From an uncultured Ruminococcus sp. (GTDB taxonomy: Bacteria; Bacillota; Clostridia; Oscillospirales; Acutalibacteraceae), in the NCBI GenBank assembly GCA_902778175.1, contig CACYWT010000020.1:1-64000 (forward strand): a DNA stretch of 64,000 nucleotides. Direction: 5' to 3'. The notes beneath the pieces are model-generated. The model saw nothing but the letters and a program-made list of their open reading frames with translations, was not told where the DNA came from and did not search any database. Shown here in pieces: positions 17,304-25,650 of this stretch. Position numbers and translations under genes: made by a program. The first letter of the stretch is position 1; each line of letters begins with the position of its first letter.

Positions 17304-17858
17304 CTATTCAGTACTTCCCTTGAATTTTCTTCTGATCTTTTCCGGCAGCAGACGGTATATGAGAAATCCGAGCATTATCCCCGAAAAATTAAGAATAATA
17401 TCGTCAACGTCAAAAGTCCTGTACCATGTGCCGGTAATGATATCCAGAATAAGCTGGGTCAGCTCTATCCACAGCGGCAGCGCGGCAGCTGCGATAATAC
17501 AGATATATTTATGCTTTATCGGGTAAAGCAATGCAAACAGCAGACCGAAAGGAACGGTCATGACAATATTTCCTGCGATCTGGACGAACGCATTGAAAGC
17601 GCTTGTTTCAGTAAGCTCCTCCGCAATAGTCATAAAAGGAATAAGCTTTATCCTGTCCGAAGGATCGGAGGAGGCTGCTGTCATGGAATTGTCAATGATC
17701 ACCGGGAACATAGTCGCGCCGATCAGTGTCGTCATATACAGGATAAAGATGACATACAGCAGTATACGGTCATACTGTACTTTTCTTATGACTGCAATTG
17801 CCGCATATATTGCCGCAGCGGCGATGCCTGCGGCGGTCAGCCAGTATTCGCTTATCAT
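17304..17858 (-). CDS. VanZ-like membrane protein, second paralogue
   Basis: This 184-residue protein is a paralogue of the gene downstream, with the same motif order: ATMFPVIIDNS, RIKLIPFMTIAEEL, GNIVMTVPFGLLFALLYP and FDVDDIILNFSGIMLGFLIY. The start at 17858 (MISEYWL) follows GGATGG. An in-frame ATG at 17891 lies inside the adjacent palindromic repeat (copy B) and is probably not used. The repeat abuts the gene so closely that the native promoter must lie in or beyond it. Confidence 0.82.
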   Translation of the reverse strand: MISEYWLTAAGIAAAAIYAAIAVIRKVQYDRILLYVIFILYMTTLIGATMFPVIIDNSMTAASSDPSDRIKLIPFMTIAEELTETSAFNAFVQIAGNIVMTVPFGLLFALLYPIKHKYICIIAAAALPLWIELTQLILDIITGTWYRTFDVDDIILNFSGIMLGFLIYRLLPEKIRRKFKGSTE

Positions 17859-17872
17859 TGAACCATCCGTTC

Positions 17873-18014
17873 TTAAGGCAACATCGCACAAAGACCGCCT
17901 TGCGGCTTAGCACCACATCTGCTTGCTCTTTTTCCGTCATTCTGCACAAAACTCGCTTGATAACCGTCAGGTTAACGGCGCTCGTTTTGCACAATCTGAC
18001 GAATATTGCCTAAA
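17873..18014 (+). repeat. Dispersed palindromic repeat, copy B
   Basis: It begins TTAAGGCAACATCGCACAAA and ends GAATATTGCCTAA, with the internal arms TTCTGCACAAAACTCGC and GCGCTCGTTTTGCACAATC that pair with each other. The central CCCGAAGGAAGTGCCC block and most of the right arm are missing. It fills the gap between DUF6062 and the VanZ pair. Confidence 0.88.
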
Positions 18015-18029
18015 ATATTCAGTGGGAAC

Positions 18030-18752
18030 TCACTGTTCTTCTTCTTCATAATCCCCGACGCCCTCGGACTCGATAACTCCGCCGGTCAGAAATTCGATGC
18101 TGCGTTCTATGCTGTCTTTTGTTCCGGAGAAATTATTGCTGCCGCTGTTGCGGTAGTCGAACATACTGCAGAAATGATGAACGTCCTCTCTGAGTTTTTC
18201 AAGATAACCTCCCGTCAGACGGGATGTTTCCTCATAGAATGACTGATAGTTCTTTCCGAGTCCCTTCTGGTCAACATTCATCAGAAGATAGAAATGCTCA
18301 AGACATATGTACTGCTGCTGAGAGTAGAGCTGACGGAATTCAGGCTCGCTTATCCACATTGCATGAACTATGCGCACCATGTTTTCCATATTCTGTTTCA
18401 GGTCGCGGCAGATGAAACAGTCATGTATAAGAGCGTCAAGCCCCGCCATTTTTTTCTTGTCAGGCTTTTTCGGGGCGGTTTTCGGGATAAACTGTTCGGA
18501 TATTTCCTGAAGATGACTTTCGAGTATCAGGGCGTTGGAAAGCCTTTTGCCGAGCCTTACCATCATCTCAAAATGACGGAAACAGAAACCCTGCTGATTT
18601 GTCTGCACACGGACGCTCGGCTCCATCATAGCCGAACCCGTTATATATTCTGCCTTGCGCTCCTCAAGCATATCTCTCATTCTGCACATAGGGCATCTGT
18701 CCTTGGGCAGAAACACATCATTTATCGGTATACTGCAAATATTTTCCTGCAT
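18030..18752 (-). CDS. DUF6062 family protein
   Basis: The 240-residue soluble protein resembles DUF6062, a Clostridia family of unknown function. It has two Cys/His-rich units that may bind metal: DRCPMCRMRDMLEE with a following GFCFRHFEMM, and DCFICRDL with a following YICLEHFYLLM. The CxxC...CxxH arrangement appears twice, which suggests an internal duplication. The C-terminus is acidic. GGAGGAGATATC precedes the ATG. It is the last gene of the operon that starts with the AAA-CYTH gene. Confidence 0.78.
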   Translation of the reverse strand: MQENICSIPINDVFLPKDRCPMCRMRDMLEERKAEYITGSAMMEPSVRVQTNQQGFCFRHFEMMVRLGKRLSNALILESHLQEISEQFIPKTAPKKPDKKKMAGLDALIHDCFICRDLKQNMENMVRIVHAMWISEPEFRQLYSQQQYICLEHFYLLMNVDQKGLGKNYQSFYEETSRLTGGYLEKLREDVHHFCSMFDYRNSGSNNFSGTKDSIERSIEFLTGGVIESEGVGDYEEEEQ

Positions 18753-18824
18753 GATATCTCCTCCTGAAATAATATCCCGGGACCCCCCGGCTTGCCTGTC
18801 TGCGCCGCAGCAAAAGCTGTTCTG

Positions 18825-19778
18825 TTATTTACGGATCAGCTCTGTAAACCATACTTCCGGCGCAGTAAAGGTCTTTCCGTTAAGATAATTCAGCGCTCCT
18901 CCGTCCGTGGTAAAGCGGAAGCTCAGCTTATATGAATACAATGCCTGCCATTTCATTCCCAGACGGCGGTTCGTTTCGTTTTTTCCGTATTTTCCGTCGC
19001 CTGCAAGCGGATGACCGATATGCGCCATATGAGCGCGTATCTGGTGAGTGCGTCCCGTGAGAAGCTCAACTTCAAGCAGGCTCAATCCGTTCTTCTCTGC
19101 GAGCACCCTGTATTTTGTGCGTATCTGTTTGCTGTCGGGCGTGGGCTTGTCCGAGATATATACTCTGTTCTGCTTTTCGTTTTTTTCGAGGTAAGCGGTA
19201 AGCACAGCTTCCTTTTTATCGAAAACACCCACAGCAAGACAGAGATATATTTTTTCCAGTTCTCTGTCCTTGAGTTTCTGGTTCATTATGCGCAGAGCCT
19301 CGGCATTCTTTGCGGCGATGACTATTCCTCCGGTATTGCGGTCGATACGGTTGACGAGAGCAGGCGCAAAGGACTGCTCGTCCTTGGGGTCGTATTCGCC
19401 CTTATCGTAAAGATAATGCTGCACCCTTGCGATAAGCGAATCAAAATGATAGTTTTCGTCAGGGTGAACGATCAGTCCCGGCTTTTTGTTCAGCAGGATT
19501 ATATTGTTATCCTCATAGACTATATCCAGCTTTACGGGCGCTTTCATGAAATCATAGACTTCCTCCGACGGCTCGAAGAACTCGTCCTTGATAAAGAAAG
19601 TCAGTATATCGCCCTCTTTCAGACGGGTATCAATATCGCATTTTTTTCCGTTCACCTTTATGCATTTTTTTCTGATATATTTGTACATCAGCGACTGCGG
19701 CATATTTTTGAATCTTTTCGTCAGAAATTTGTCAAGTCTTTGCTGTGCGTCATTTTTTCCTATTTCCAGTGTTCTCAT
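18825..19778 (-). CDS. RluA-family pseudouridine synthase
   Basis: The 317-residue enzyme converts specific uridines of RNA to pseudouridine. It has an N-terminal S4 RNA-binding domain (QRLDKFLTKRFKNM to about residue 70). The RluA catalytic domain follows, with the Asp motif VNRIDRNTGGIVIAAK near residue 140, and LLTGRTHQIRAHMAHIGHPL near 245. Length and layout resemble RluC/RluD, but the target uridine cannot be told from sequence. It lies between deoD and DUF6062 in a minus-strand operon. Confidence 0.92.
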   Translation of the reverse strand: MRTLEIGKNDAQQRLDKFLTKRFKNMPQSLMYKYIRKKCIKVNGKKCDIDTRLKEGDILTFFIKDEFFEPSEEVYDFMKAPVKLDIVYEDNNIILLNKKPGLIVHPDENYHFDSLIARVQHYLYDKGEYDPKDEQSFAPALVNRIDRNTGGIVIAAKNAEALRIMNQKLKDRELEKIYLCLAVGVFDKKEAVLTAYLEKNEKQNRVYISDKPTPDSKQIRTKYRVLAEKNGLSLLEVELLTGRTHQIRAHMAHIGHPLAGDGKYGKNETNRRLGMKWQALYSYKLSFRFTTDGGALNYLNGKTFTAPEVWFTELIRK

Positions 19779-19800
19779 ATTATCTCCCTGGCAAAGGAAA

Positions 19801-20508
19801 TCAGCATTGTATTGCTGTTTCCAGTGCGATATTTATCATATCATTGAATGTACTCTGACGTTCATCGGCGCTGCATTCCTCTCCTGTCAGGGGACAGTCG
19901 GATACCGTACATATGCAAAGCGCGTTTTTGCCTGTGCGCGCAGCATTATAATACAGAGCCGCGCTTTCCATCTCGACAGCCAGCACGTTCATTTTGCGCC
20001 AGTCCGCAAGGCTGCCCGTATCGTTATAGAAGGTATCGCTGCACAGGATCGTCCCGACATGGACGTCTATGCCTGCCTTTTCGGCAGCCTCGTCCGCCTT
20101 TTTCAGCAGATCATACGAAGCCGCCGCAGCAGGACGGCATGGCAGACCGTACTGGTCGGCATAGCTTGAGGCGGTGCATGAAGCTATCGCAAGGATAACA
20201 TCTCTCAGATGAATATTTTCGCTTATTCCTCCTGCTGTCCCGATGCGGATAATGTTTTCCACTTCGTAGAACGAAAACAGCTCATAGGAGTATATTCCAA
20301 TAGACGGCATACCCATGCCGCTTGCCATTACAGATACGGCTTCTCCCTTATAGCTGCCTGTGTAAGCATACATTCCGCGGACTTCATTTACAAGCCTTGC
20401 GTCATCAAGGAAATTTTCCGCAATATATTTTGCCCTGAGCGGATCGCCGGGCATAAGCACTGTTTTTGCGATATCACCGTTTTTCGCGCTGTTGTGAGGT
20501 GTTGACAT
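19801..20508 (-). CDS. deoD: Purine-nucleoside phosphorylase DeoD
   Basis: DeoD cleaves purine nucleosides with phosphate into base and ribose-1-phosphate. The 235-residue protein aligns along its length with the hexameric DeoD group: TPHNSAKNGDIAKTVLMPGD, PLRAKYIAENFLDDARLVNE, VMASGMGMPSIGIYSYEL and AVEMESAALY near 178. The ATG at 20508 is preferred to that at 20514 because AAGGAG stands nine bases before it. Its neighbours are an LUD-domain protein upstream and a pseudouridine synthase downstream. Confidence 0.94.
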   Translation of the reverse strand: MSTPHNSAKNGDIAKTVLMPGDPLRAKYIAENFLDDARLVNEVRGMYAYTGSYKGEAVSVMASGMGMPSIGIYSYELFSFYEVENIIRIGTAGGISENIHLRDVILAIASCTASSYADQYGLPCRPAAAASYDLLKKADEAAEKAGIDVHVGTILCSDTFYNDTGSLADWRKMNVLAVEMESAALYYNAARTGKNALCICTVSDCPLTGEECSADERQSTFNDMINIALETAIQC

Positions 20509-20572
20509 TATCATTCACTCCTTATGAACTTGATATTCTTAATAGAAACAGCAATCCGTGCTTGCGCATTTA

Positions 20573-21226
20573 TCAGTATCCGAGTTCTTCTCCGACGATA
20601 ATGACCTTGATGCGGTCCTTTTTTCGCTGCTGCGCAGATACAAGATAATTGCAGCAGATCCTTCCCTCGCTGCGGCAGCCGTCGCAGGCAGCGCTGTCCT
20701 CTTTTTTCAGGGAGATACATTCGCCCGTTGCCGCGCATGGAGTATCGCAGGAAAGACGGACGGTATTTTTCGGCGCTGCGGCAGTTTTCACTCTGTTTAC
20801 TGCTGCGCGGATATCGGGAACGATCTTGTTGCAGCCTGCAACAACGATAACGCTTTCGGGACCGTATGCGATGGCGGCGATACGGTTTGAATTTCCGTCT
20901 ACGTTATAAAGCTCGCCGTTTTCGGTTATGGCGTTTGCGCTTGTGAGATAAACATCTGCAAAGAAGCTTTTGCGGTATATCTCTTCTTTCTGTTCGCGGG
21001 TGATGCCGGGGGCGCCCCTGTCAAGATAATTGTAATCTCCGTTTGAAACAAGTCCCGTAATACCTGTCTGTTCAAGCGTGACTGAGCCGCCGTGAGTTAC
21101 TGTGCAGCCCTTTTTCAGCATTGATGCGACAAGCTCCTTTGCCTCGGCGGCATTGTTTGCGAAAAATGCCTGCATATTGTTCCTGCGAAGCGCTGCCATT
21201 GTTTTTTCGATGATTTCCATGTTCAT
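20573..21226 (-). CDS. LUD-domain protein (LutC/YkgG-like)
   Basis: The 217-residue protein has the LUD (DUF162) fold found in LutC and LutB of lactate oxidation. Motifs include TVTHGGSVTLEQTGI, DVYLTSANAITENGEL and GPESVIVVAGCNKIV, the last being typical of the stand-alone family. The C-terminus is Cys-rich (DTPCAATGECIS, ACDGCRSEGRICCNY), so it may bind a metal cluster. LutA and LutB partners are absent, so lactate oxidation is not supported. The start is set by AAGGAGGAAATCATC before ATG at 21226. Confidence 0.85.
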   Translation of the reverse strand: MNMEIIEKTMAALRRNNMQAFFANNAAEAKELVASMLKKGCTVTHGGSVTLEQTGITGLVSNGDYNYLDRGAPGITREQKEEIYRKSFFADVYLTSANAITENGELYNVDGNSNRIAAIAYGPESVIVVAGCNKIVPDIRAAVNRVKTAAAPKNTVRLSCDTPCAATGECISLKKEDSAACDGCRSEGRICCNYLVSAQQRKKDRIKVIIVGEELGY

Positions 21227-21239
21227 GATGATTTCCTCC

Positions 21240-22328
21240 TTAAATTTGCGCAAGTGTTGAATTTCTGTATTTTTCCTCTCCGGAAACTTCCCTGATGACC
21301 TCTATGAAATCCGGGAATATGATCTTCTGGTCTTCGCTGAGAAGTTCGATCTCCATTATCGCCTTATCCTGCCAGAACGGATAGACGTCTATCTCGAAAT
21401 ACTGGTTTTCGTAGATCAGACAGTAGCGGCTTTTGCGTATCTGACGCTTTGTCGTGTCGGCGTTCATAAGCAGCGCGAGATATTCGTCCTTGGTGATCCT
21501 GCGTTCCTCCTCGATTCGCTTTACGGAGCCGGATTTGACCTTTCGGGTATGGTAGTAGGTATAATTGCCGTCATAGCCGCGCTGCCGGACGCGGATCTCT
21601 TCTCCCGGAGGAGAGCTGAGATATGTCTGTATTATTTCTATCCTGCGGCAGTATGGCAGACAGTCAAGCATAAGCGGATCCGGATAGCGGATAAGAAATT
21701 TCCGTTCTATCTCCACAGGCTCGGGTACTCCTGCGAAAAGCTTTATCTCGTCGATCAGGCGTTTTATTTTGGTTTCAAAATCCGATTCATTGCCTATTAC
21801 CCTGAGATGCGGATGCCCCGTCCATGCCGCGATAAGCATATCGTCAAGCCTTGCCGCCTGTTCCGGAGTTTCGGTGCGCGCGGAATTGTTTGCGGTGGTA
21901 TAGAATTTTTCCGCGCCCTTTGCTGTCGTCACGAGGTGAAATACAGCGTCGTAATTATCCCTGAGTTCGACCTCGTTCACGCCCATTCTGAGCATTACGG
22001 TGCTGAACTCCCCGGGTTCCATATAGACCTTATTGTCGATAAGACCTCTGTCGCAGACGATGAGGATCCTTTCCTCGTTCATTGAATATGCCGCCTGCTC
22101 AAAAAGCTTTTCCTTCTGCATCTGCATTTCCATCTGCAAAAGCTGGAAATCGGTATTCGTGCGGCAAGTCCACGGGGCAATGCCGCCGTTTATCAGCTCC
22201 GTTGCCGTTTCCTGCAAAAGCAGGACGCGGAAGCCCTCCTGAGTAAAGACATCTTTTACTCTTTCAATAGCGGTGGATTTTCCGCCGCAGGGACCGCCGG
22301 TAATTACTATTTTTATTATATCCTTCAT
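21240..22328 (-). CDS. AAA-family ATPase fused to a CYTH domain
   Basis: The 362-residue protein joins two domains. The N-terminal part (to about 190) is a P-loop NTPase with ITGGPCGGKSTAIERVKDVF and ILIVCDRGLIDNKVYM, resembling the AAA_28 group. The C-terminal part (about 200-362) is a CYTH/triphosphate tunnel domain: VEIERKFLIRYPD, the EEIRVRQRGY strand, and MEIELLSEDQKI. CYTH enzymes hydrolyse inorganic triphosphate or make cyclic nucleotides; which reaction applies is unknown. The ATG at 22328 is preferred to a GTG three codons earlier, which overlaps the ribosome site. Confidence 0.85.
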   Translation of the reverse strand: MKDIIKIVITGGPCGGKSTAIERVKDVFTQEGFRVLLLQETATELINGGIAPWTCRTNTDFQLLQMEMQMQKEKLFEQAAYSMNEERILIVCDRGLIDNKVYMEPGEFSTVMLRMGVNEVELRDNYDAVFHLVTTAKGAEKFYTTANNSARTETPEQAARLDDMLIAAWTGHPHLRVIGNESDFETKIKRLIDEIKLFAGVPEPVEIERKFLIRYPDPLMLDCLPYCRRIEIIQTYLSSPPGEEIRVRQRGYDGNYTYYHTRKVKSGSVKRIEEERRITKDEYLALLMNADTTKRQIRKSRYCLIYENQYFEIDVYPFWQDKAIMEIELLSEDQKIIFPDFIEVIREVSGEEKYRNSTLAQI

Positions 22329-22344
22329 AATTGACACCTGCCTG

Positions 22345-22668
22345 TCAGAAAATCAGACGCCATGCAAAAAACACTATAAGTACTTCTGTCAGCATAATAA
22401 GCGGAAGTCCTGCCATGAATTTCATATGCTTTGTTTTATGGTGTATTATGCGCATGGTAAGATACATTGCTATGCAGCCGCTCAGAGCGCCGAGCAGCAG
22501 CAAAGTCTTTTCCGGTACTCTTTGTTTTTTCTTTTTCGGCGGTCTGAGCTTTCTGTTATGTATTGCGATCCTTTTATCATAAACGGTAACGAATACCGCT
22601 ATTGTACTCATAATGACAAGATAAACGGTTCCTACCCATGTAAAAATATTTGCGAGCGGCATTTTCAT
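22345..22668 (-). CDS. DUF1294 family membrane protein
   Basis: The 107-residue protein has three or four hydrophobic helices and the DUF1294 signature VYDKRIAIHNRKLRPPKKKK followed by RVPEKTLLLLGALSGCIAMY and RIIHHKTKHMKFMAGLPLI. Its function is unknown. The start at 22668 follows GGAAAGGGATTG; an upstream in-frame ATG would place the promoter inside the gene. It is transcribed away from the GHL10 gene. Confidence 0.83.
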   Translation of the reverse strand: MKMPLANIFTWVGTVYLVIMSTIAVFVTVYDKRIAIHNRKLRPPKKKKQRVPEKTLLLLGALSGCIAMYLTMRIIHHKTKHMKFMAGLPLIMLTEVLIVFFAWRLIF

Positions 22669-22704
22669 CAATCCCTTTCCGAGATGAATAATCTGTCTGT
22701 TTCT

Positions 22705-22733
22705 ATTATATATTTTAAACAGACTAAAATCAA
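22705..22733 (-). promoter_or_regulatory. Promoter of the DUF1294 gene with overlapping inverted repeat
   Basis: On the minus strand TTGATT (22728-22733) and TATAAT (22705-22710) are 17 bp apart. A perfect inverted repeat, GTCTGTTT (22695-22702) and AAACAGAC (22717-22724), covers the promoter and lies between the divergent genes. It is a possible operator, by inference. Confidence 0.65.
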
Positions 22734-22745
22734 GGTCGTGATACA

Positions 22746-24002
22746 ATGAAAAAAATAATTCTGAAGATCCTGCCGCTTATTGCGGCAGTGGTTCTTCTTT
22801 GCGTTTCGGTCATGCTGTCTGTGCCGGAAGTGGACGTTTCATCTTCAAAGCAGGAAAGTCCCGCTGCGGAGGAAAAGCCATCTCTTCCGCCGGAAGAAAA
22901 AGAGGAGGAGATCTCCGCCGTAAAAACTGACGAACAGGAAATGCGCGCGGTATGGATCCCTTTCATGTCGCTTGATACCGGCGGCACCGACAGGAGTGAA
23001 AAAGCCTTTTCCGAAAGGATCGGTTCCATTATGAAAAAATGCAGGGAGATCGGCGCGAATACCGTTGTATTCCATGCAAGACCGTTTTCCGATGCGCTTT
23101 ATCCATCGGATATTTTTCCGTCGTCACATATAATAACCGGAAAACAGGGCGAGCAGCTTTCATACGATCCGCTTGCGATCGCCGTTGAAAGCGCAGGAAA
23201 GTACGGGCTGAAATTCCATGCATGGATAAATCCTCTGAGGGTGAGATTCAGCCAGAGCCCTCCCGAACTTTCGCAGGATAATCCTTATATGAAATGGAAG
23301 AACAATTCCGATCCTGCTGATGACAGGTACACATTTACTTCTGACGGGAATATCTATTACAATCCTGCATATCCCGAAGTGCGGAAAATGATAATAGACG
23401 GCGCAAGGGAGATCGTCGGCAGATATGATATCGACGGACTGCAGATAGACGATTATTTCTATCCCGGTGAGGGCGGAGATTATGATGACAAGGAATATGA
23501 GGAATATAAAAACGGGACGGACGGGCATTATCTTACAAAGGCTCAGTGGCGCCGGCAGAATATCAATATGCTCGTTTCCGGTCTGTATGATGCCGTACAC
23601 AGCCGCAGCGGATGTGTTTTCGGCATATCTCCGCAGGGGAATACCGAAAATGACCTGAAAATGGGAGCAGATGTTTTTCTCTGGTGCAGTCAGAGCGGCT
23701 ATGCCGATTATATCTGTCCCCAGCTTTATGTCAGCGAGGATCACCCGGTCCTGCCTTTTGGCAAGGCTGCAAAACAATGGAAGGATATGGTAAAGCTGAA
23801 AGATCTGCGTCTGTATTTCGGTCTTGCGCTCTATAAAATAGGCACAGACGAGGACAGCGGAACATGGCTGAAAAAAAGCGACAATATCCGATCGCAGACA
23901 GAATATATCCGCAGTATCGGCGCAGACGGATATATGCTTTTCTCCTTCGGGGATATTTCAAAGCCGGAAGTCGGGAAGGAGCTTTTGAAGATCAGATCAT
24001 AA
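22746..24002 (+). CDS. GHL10-type (DUF187/YngK-like) glycoside hydrolase, membrane-anchored
   Basis: The 418-residue protein has a 20-residue N-terminal membrane helix (KIILKILPLIAAVVLLCVSV), an acidic Glu/Pro linker and a TIM-barrel-like domain of the GHL10 family. Motifs are EMRAVWIPFMSLD, GANTVVFHARPFSDALYPS, LKFHAWINPLRV and YDIDGLQIDDYFYPGEG near 235-250, where the acidic catalytic residues are expected. Relatives are exported and thought to act on cell-wall glycans. It precedes the Csp/SleC genes with only 25 bp between, so it may belong to the same operon and act on the spore wall. Confidence 0.87.
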   Translation: MKKIILKILPLIAAVVLLCVSVMLSVPEVDVSSSKQESPAAEEKPSLPPEEKEEEISAVKTDEQEMRAVWIPFMSLDTGGTDRSEKAFSERIGSIMKKCREIGANTVVFHARPFSDALYPSDIFPSSHIITGKQGEQLSYDPLAIAVESAGKYGLKFHAWINPLRVRFSQSPPELSQDNPYMKWKNNSDPADDRYTFTSDGNIYYNPAYPEVRKMIIDGAREIVGRYDIDGLQIDDYFYPGEGGDYDDKEYEEYKNGTDGHYLTKAQWRRQNINMLVSGLYDAVHSRSGCVFGISPQGNTENDLKMGADVFLWCSQSGYADYICPQLYVSEDHPVLPFGKAAKQWKDMVKLKDLRLYFGLALYKIGTDEDSGTWLKKSDNIRSQTEYIRSIGADGYMLFSFGDISKPEVGKELLKIRS

Positions 24003-24027
24003 CGATAGCCGGATATTTCATGAAAAG

Positions 24028-25650
24028 ATGGTGACGGTCACGGAGGTAATAGTGAAATACAGCAGTCCGGCTGAGGGCTTTTTTTCGCAGCTCGGACAGA
24101 ATGTAAGCGTGAATTATGCCGAGGATCTCGGACAGGGCTTTGCGCTTGCGGATATACCTGAGGAAAGCCTGCCGGTTCTTTATTCCCTTCCTTTTGTGGA
24201 GGATGCCGAGATACCGAAAAGGGTATATATTGACGCCGTATCCGGTCTTGACTCCGCCTGCATACGCAGACTGCAGGACGAAAATACATTTGGTCTGACC
24301 GGAAAAGGAGTGATAGTCGGGATAATTGATACGGGTGTGGATTATTCTCATCCGGAATTCCGCAGGGAAAACGGTGAAACGAGGATACTGTATTTCTGGG
24401 ATCAGGGCGCACAGGGCAGTCCGCCGGAGGGCTTTGTTTCAGGCGCGGAATATTCTTCCGGAATGCTTGATGCTGCGCTGCTTTCGGGAGATCCGTTCTC
24501 TGTTACCGGTATTCCGGACAGGGACGGTCACGGCACAGCCGTTGCAGGTATTGCCGCAGGAAATACAGGGTCAGCTCCGGGAGCAGATATCATAGCGGTC
24601 AAGGTACGCCCCGGCGGAGATGATTTTTCGCGTTCGGCGGAGCTTATGCGCGGGATAAAATACATTACGGACAAGGCAAGACTTCTGCAGATGCCTGCGG
24701 CGATCAACATAAGCTACGGAATGAATGAGGGATCGCACAGGGGAGATTCCCTGTTTGAAGAATACCTGACTGCCGCGGCAGGCGTATGGAAGCTTTCTCT
24801 TGTTGTCCCTACGGGAAACGAGGGCGGCGCAGGACATCATTATTCGGGTATGATGACAGCATCGTCACGCAGTGACATAAGCTTTTTTACTGCGGCAGGA
24901 CTTACGGGCTTTTATCTTTCTCTGTGGAAGGATTTTGCCGATGATCTGCGGGTCGGTCTTATCCTGCCGGGCGGCGAAAGGACGCCTGTTCTTGATTCCG
25001 GCGCAGAGGTTTCGCGCTTTGGCTACGGTGATATTTACGTTACGGTTATCTACGGTCAGCCGACAAGGTACAGTATTTCTCAGGAGGTGTTTTTCGATAT
25101 CCGCGCCCGTGAAGGATTTATCCCTGCAGGACTTTGGAAACTTGTCGTCGTATCCGGAAATATCGCAAACGGCAGGTTTGACGTATGGCTGCCGACAGTA
25201 GCCGAGGTCACAACGGGAACTTATTTTGCCGACCCGGATAATTATGCTACCCTTACTATACCCTCGACCTCCGGAAAGGTGATCCGTGCGGCAGGGTATA
25301 ACGACCGTATCGGCAGCGCGGCGGAATTTTCGGGTGTCGGGTGGAACGCGGAGGGGCTTGCAAAGCCTGATGTGACCGCGCCCTGTGTCGGGATAACCGC
25401 GCCCAGGGCAGGAGGCGGCTACGGCAGCTTCACGGGGACAAGCTTTGCCGCTCCGTTTGCAACCGGCGCGGCGGCTCTTCTTATGGAGCAGGGGATAGTC
25501 CGGGGAAGATCTCCGTTTTTGTACGGCGAAAAGCTGAAAGCATATCTTCACCGGAGCGCTGTCCGTATACAGGGCGCAGGCTATCCTTCTCCGGTTTACG
25601 GATACGGCAGGCTGTGCGCCGCCTTGGAAGAACAGGGAGTGATTTTATGA
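24028..25650 (+). CDS. Subtilisin-like serine protease, Csp germination type
   Basis: The 540-residue S8 protease has an intact triad: Asp101 (IIDTGVDYSHPEF), His168 (DGHGTAVAGIAAG) and Ser472 (TGTSFAAPFATGAA), plus the oxyanion Asn in PTGNEGGAG. The short N-terminal domain without a classic signal peptide, and the large insertion before the Ser, match the clostridial Csp proteases that act in germination. The adjacent SleC-like gene strongly supports that role. GGAGG lies inside the first codons, so a GTG at 24052 is an equally possible start. It overlaps the next protease gene by ATGA. Confidence 0.87.
   Translation: MVTVTEVIVKYSSPAEGFFSQLGQNVSVNYAEDLGQGFALADIPEESLPVLYSLPFVEDAEIPKRVYIDAVSGLDSACIRRLQDENTFGLTGKGVIVGIIDTGVDYSHPEFRRENGETRILYFWDQGAQGSPPEGFVSGAEYSSGMLDAALLSGDPFSVTGIPDRDGHGTAVAGIAAGNTGSAPGADIIAVKVRPGGDDFSRSAELMRGIKYITDKARLLQMPAAINISYGMNEGSHRGDSLFEEYLTAAAGVWKLSLVVPTGNEGGAGHHYSGMMTASSRSDISFFTAAGLTGFYLSLWKDFADDLRVGLILPGGERTPVLDSGAEVSRFGYGDIYVTVIYGQPTRYSISQEVFFDIRAREGFIPAGLWKLVVVSGNIANGRFDVWLPTVAEVTTGTYFADPDNYATLTIPSTSGKVIRAAGYNDRIGSAAEFSGVGWNAEGLAKPDVTAPCVGITAPRAGGGYGSFTGTSFAAPFATGAAALLMEQGIVRGRSPFLYGEKLKAYLHRSAVRIQGAGYPSPVYGYGRLCAALEEQGVIL

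Noticed and set aside
20573..21226. Lactate oxidation operon (LutABC) for the LUD-domain gene
   Set aside because: No LutA or LutB partner is adjacent; the neighbours are a CYTH fusion and deoD.
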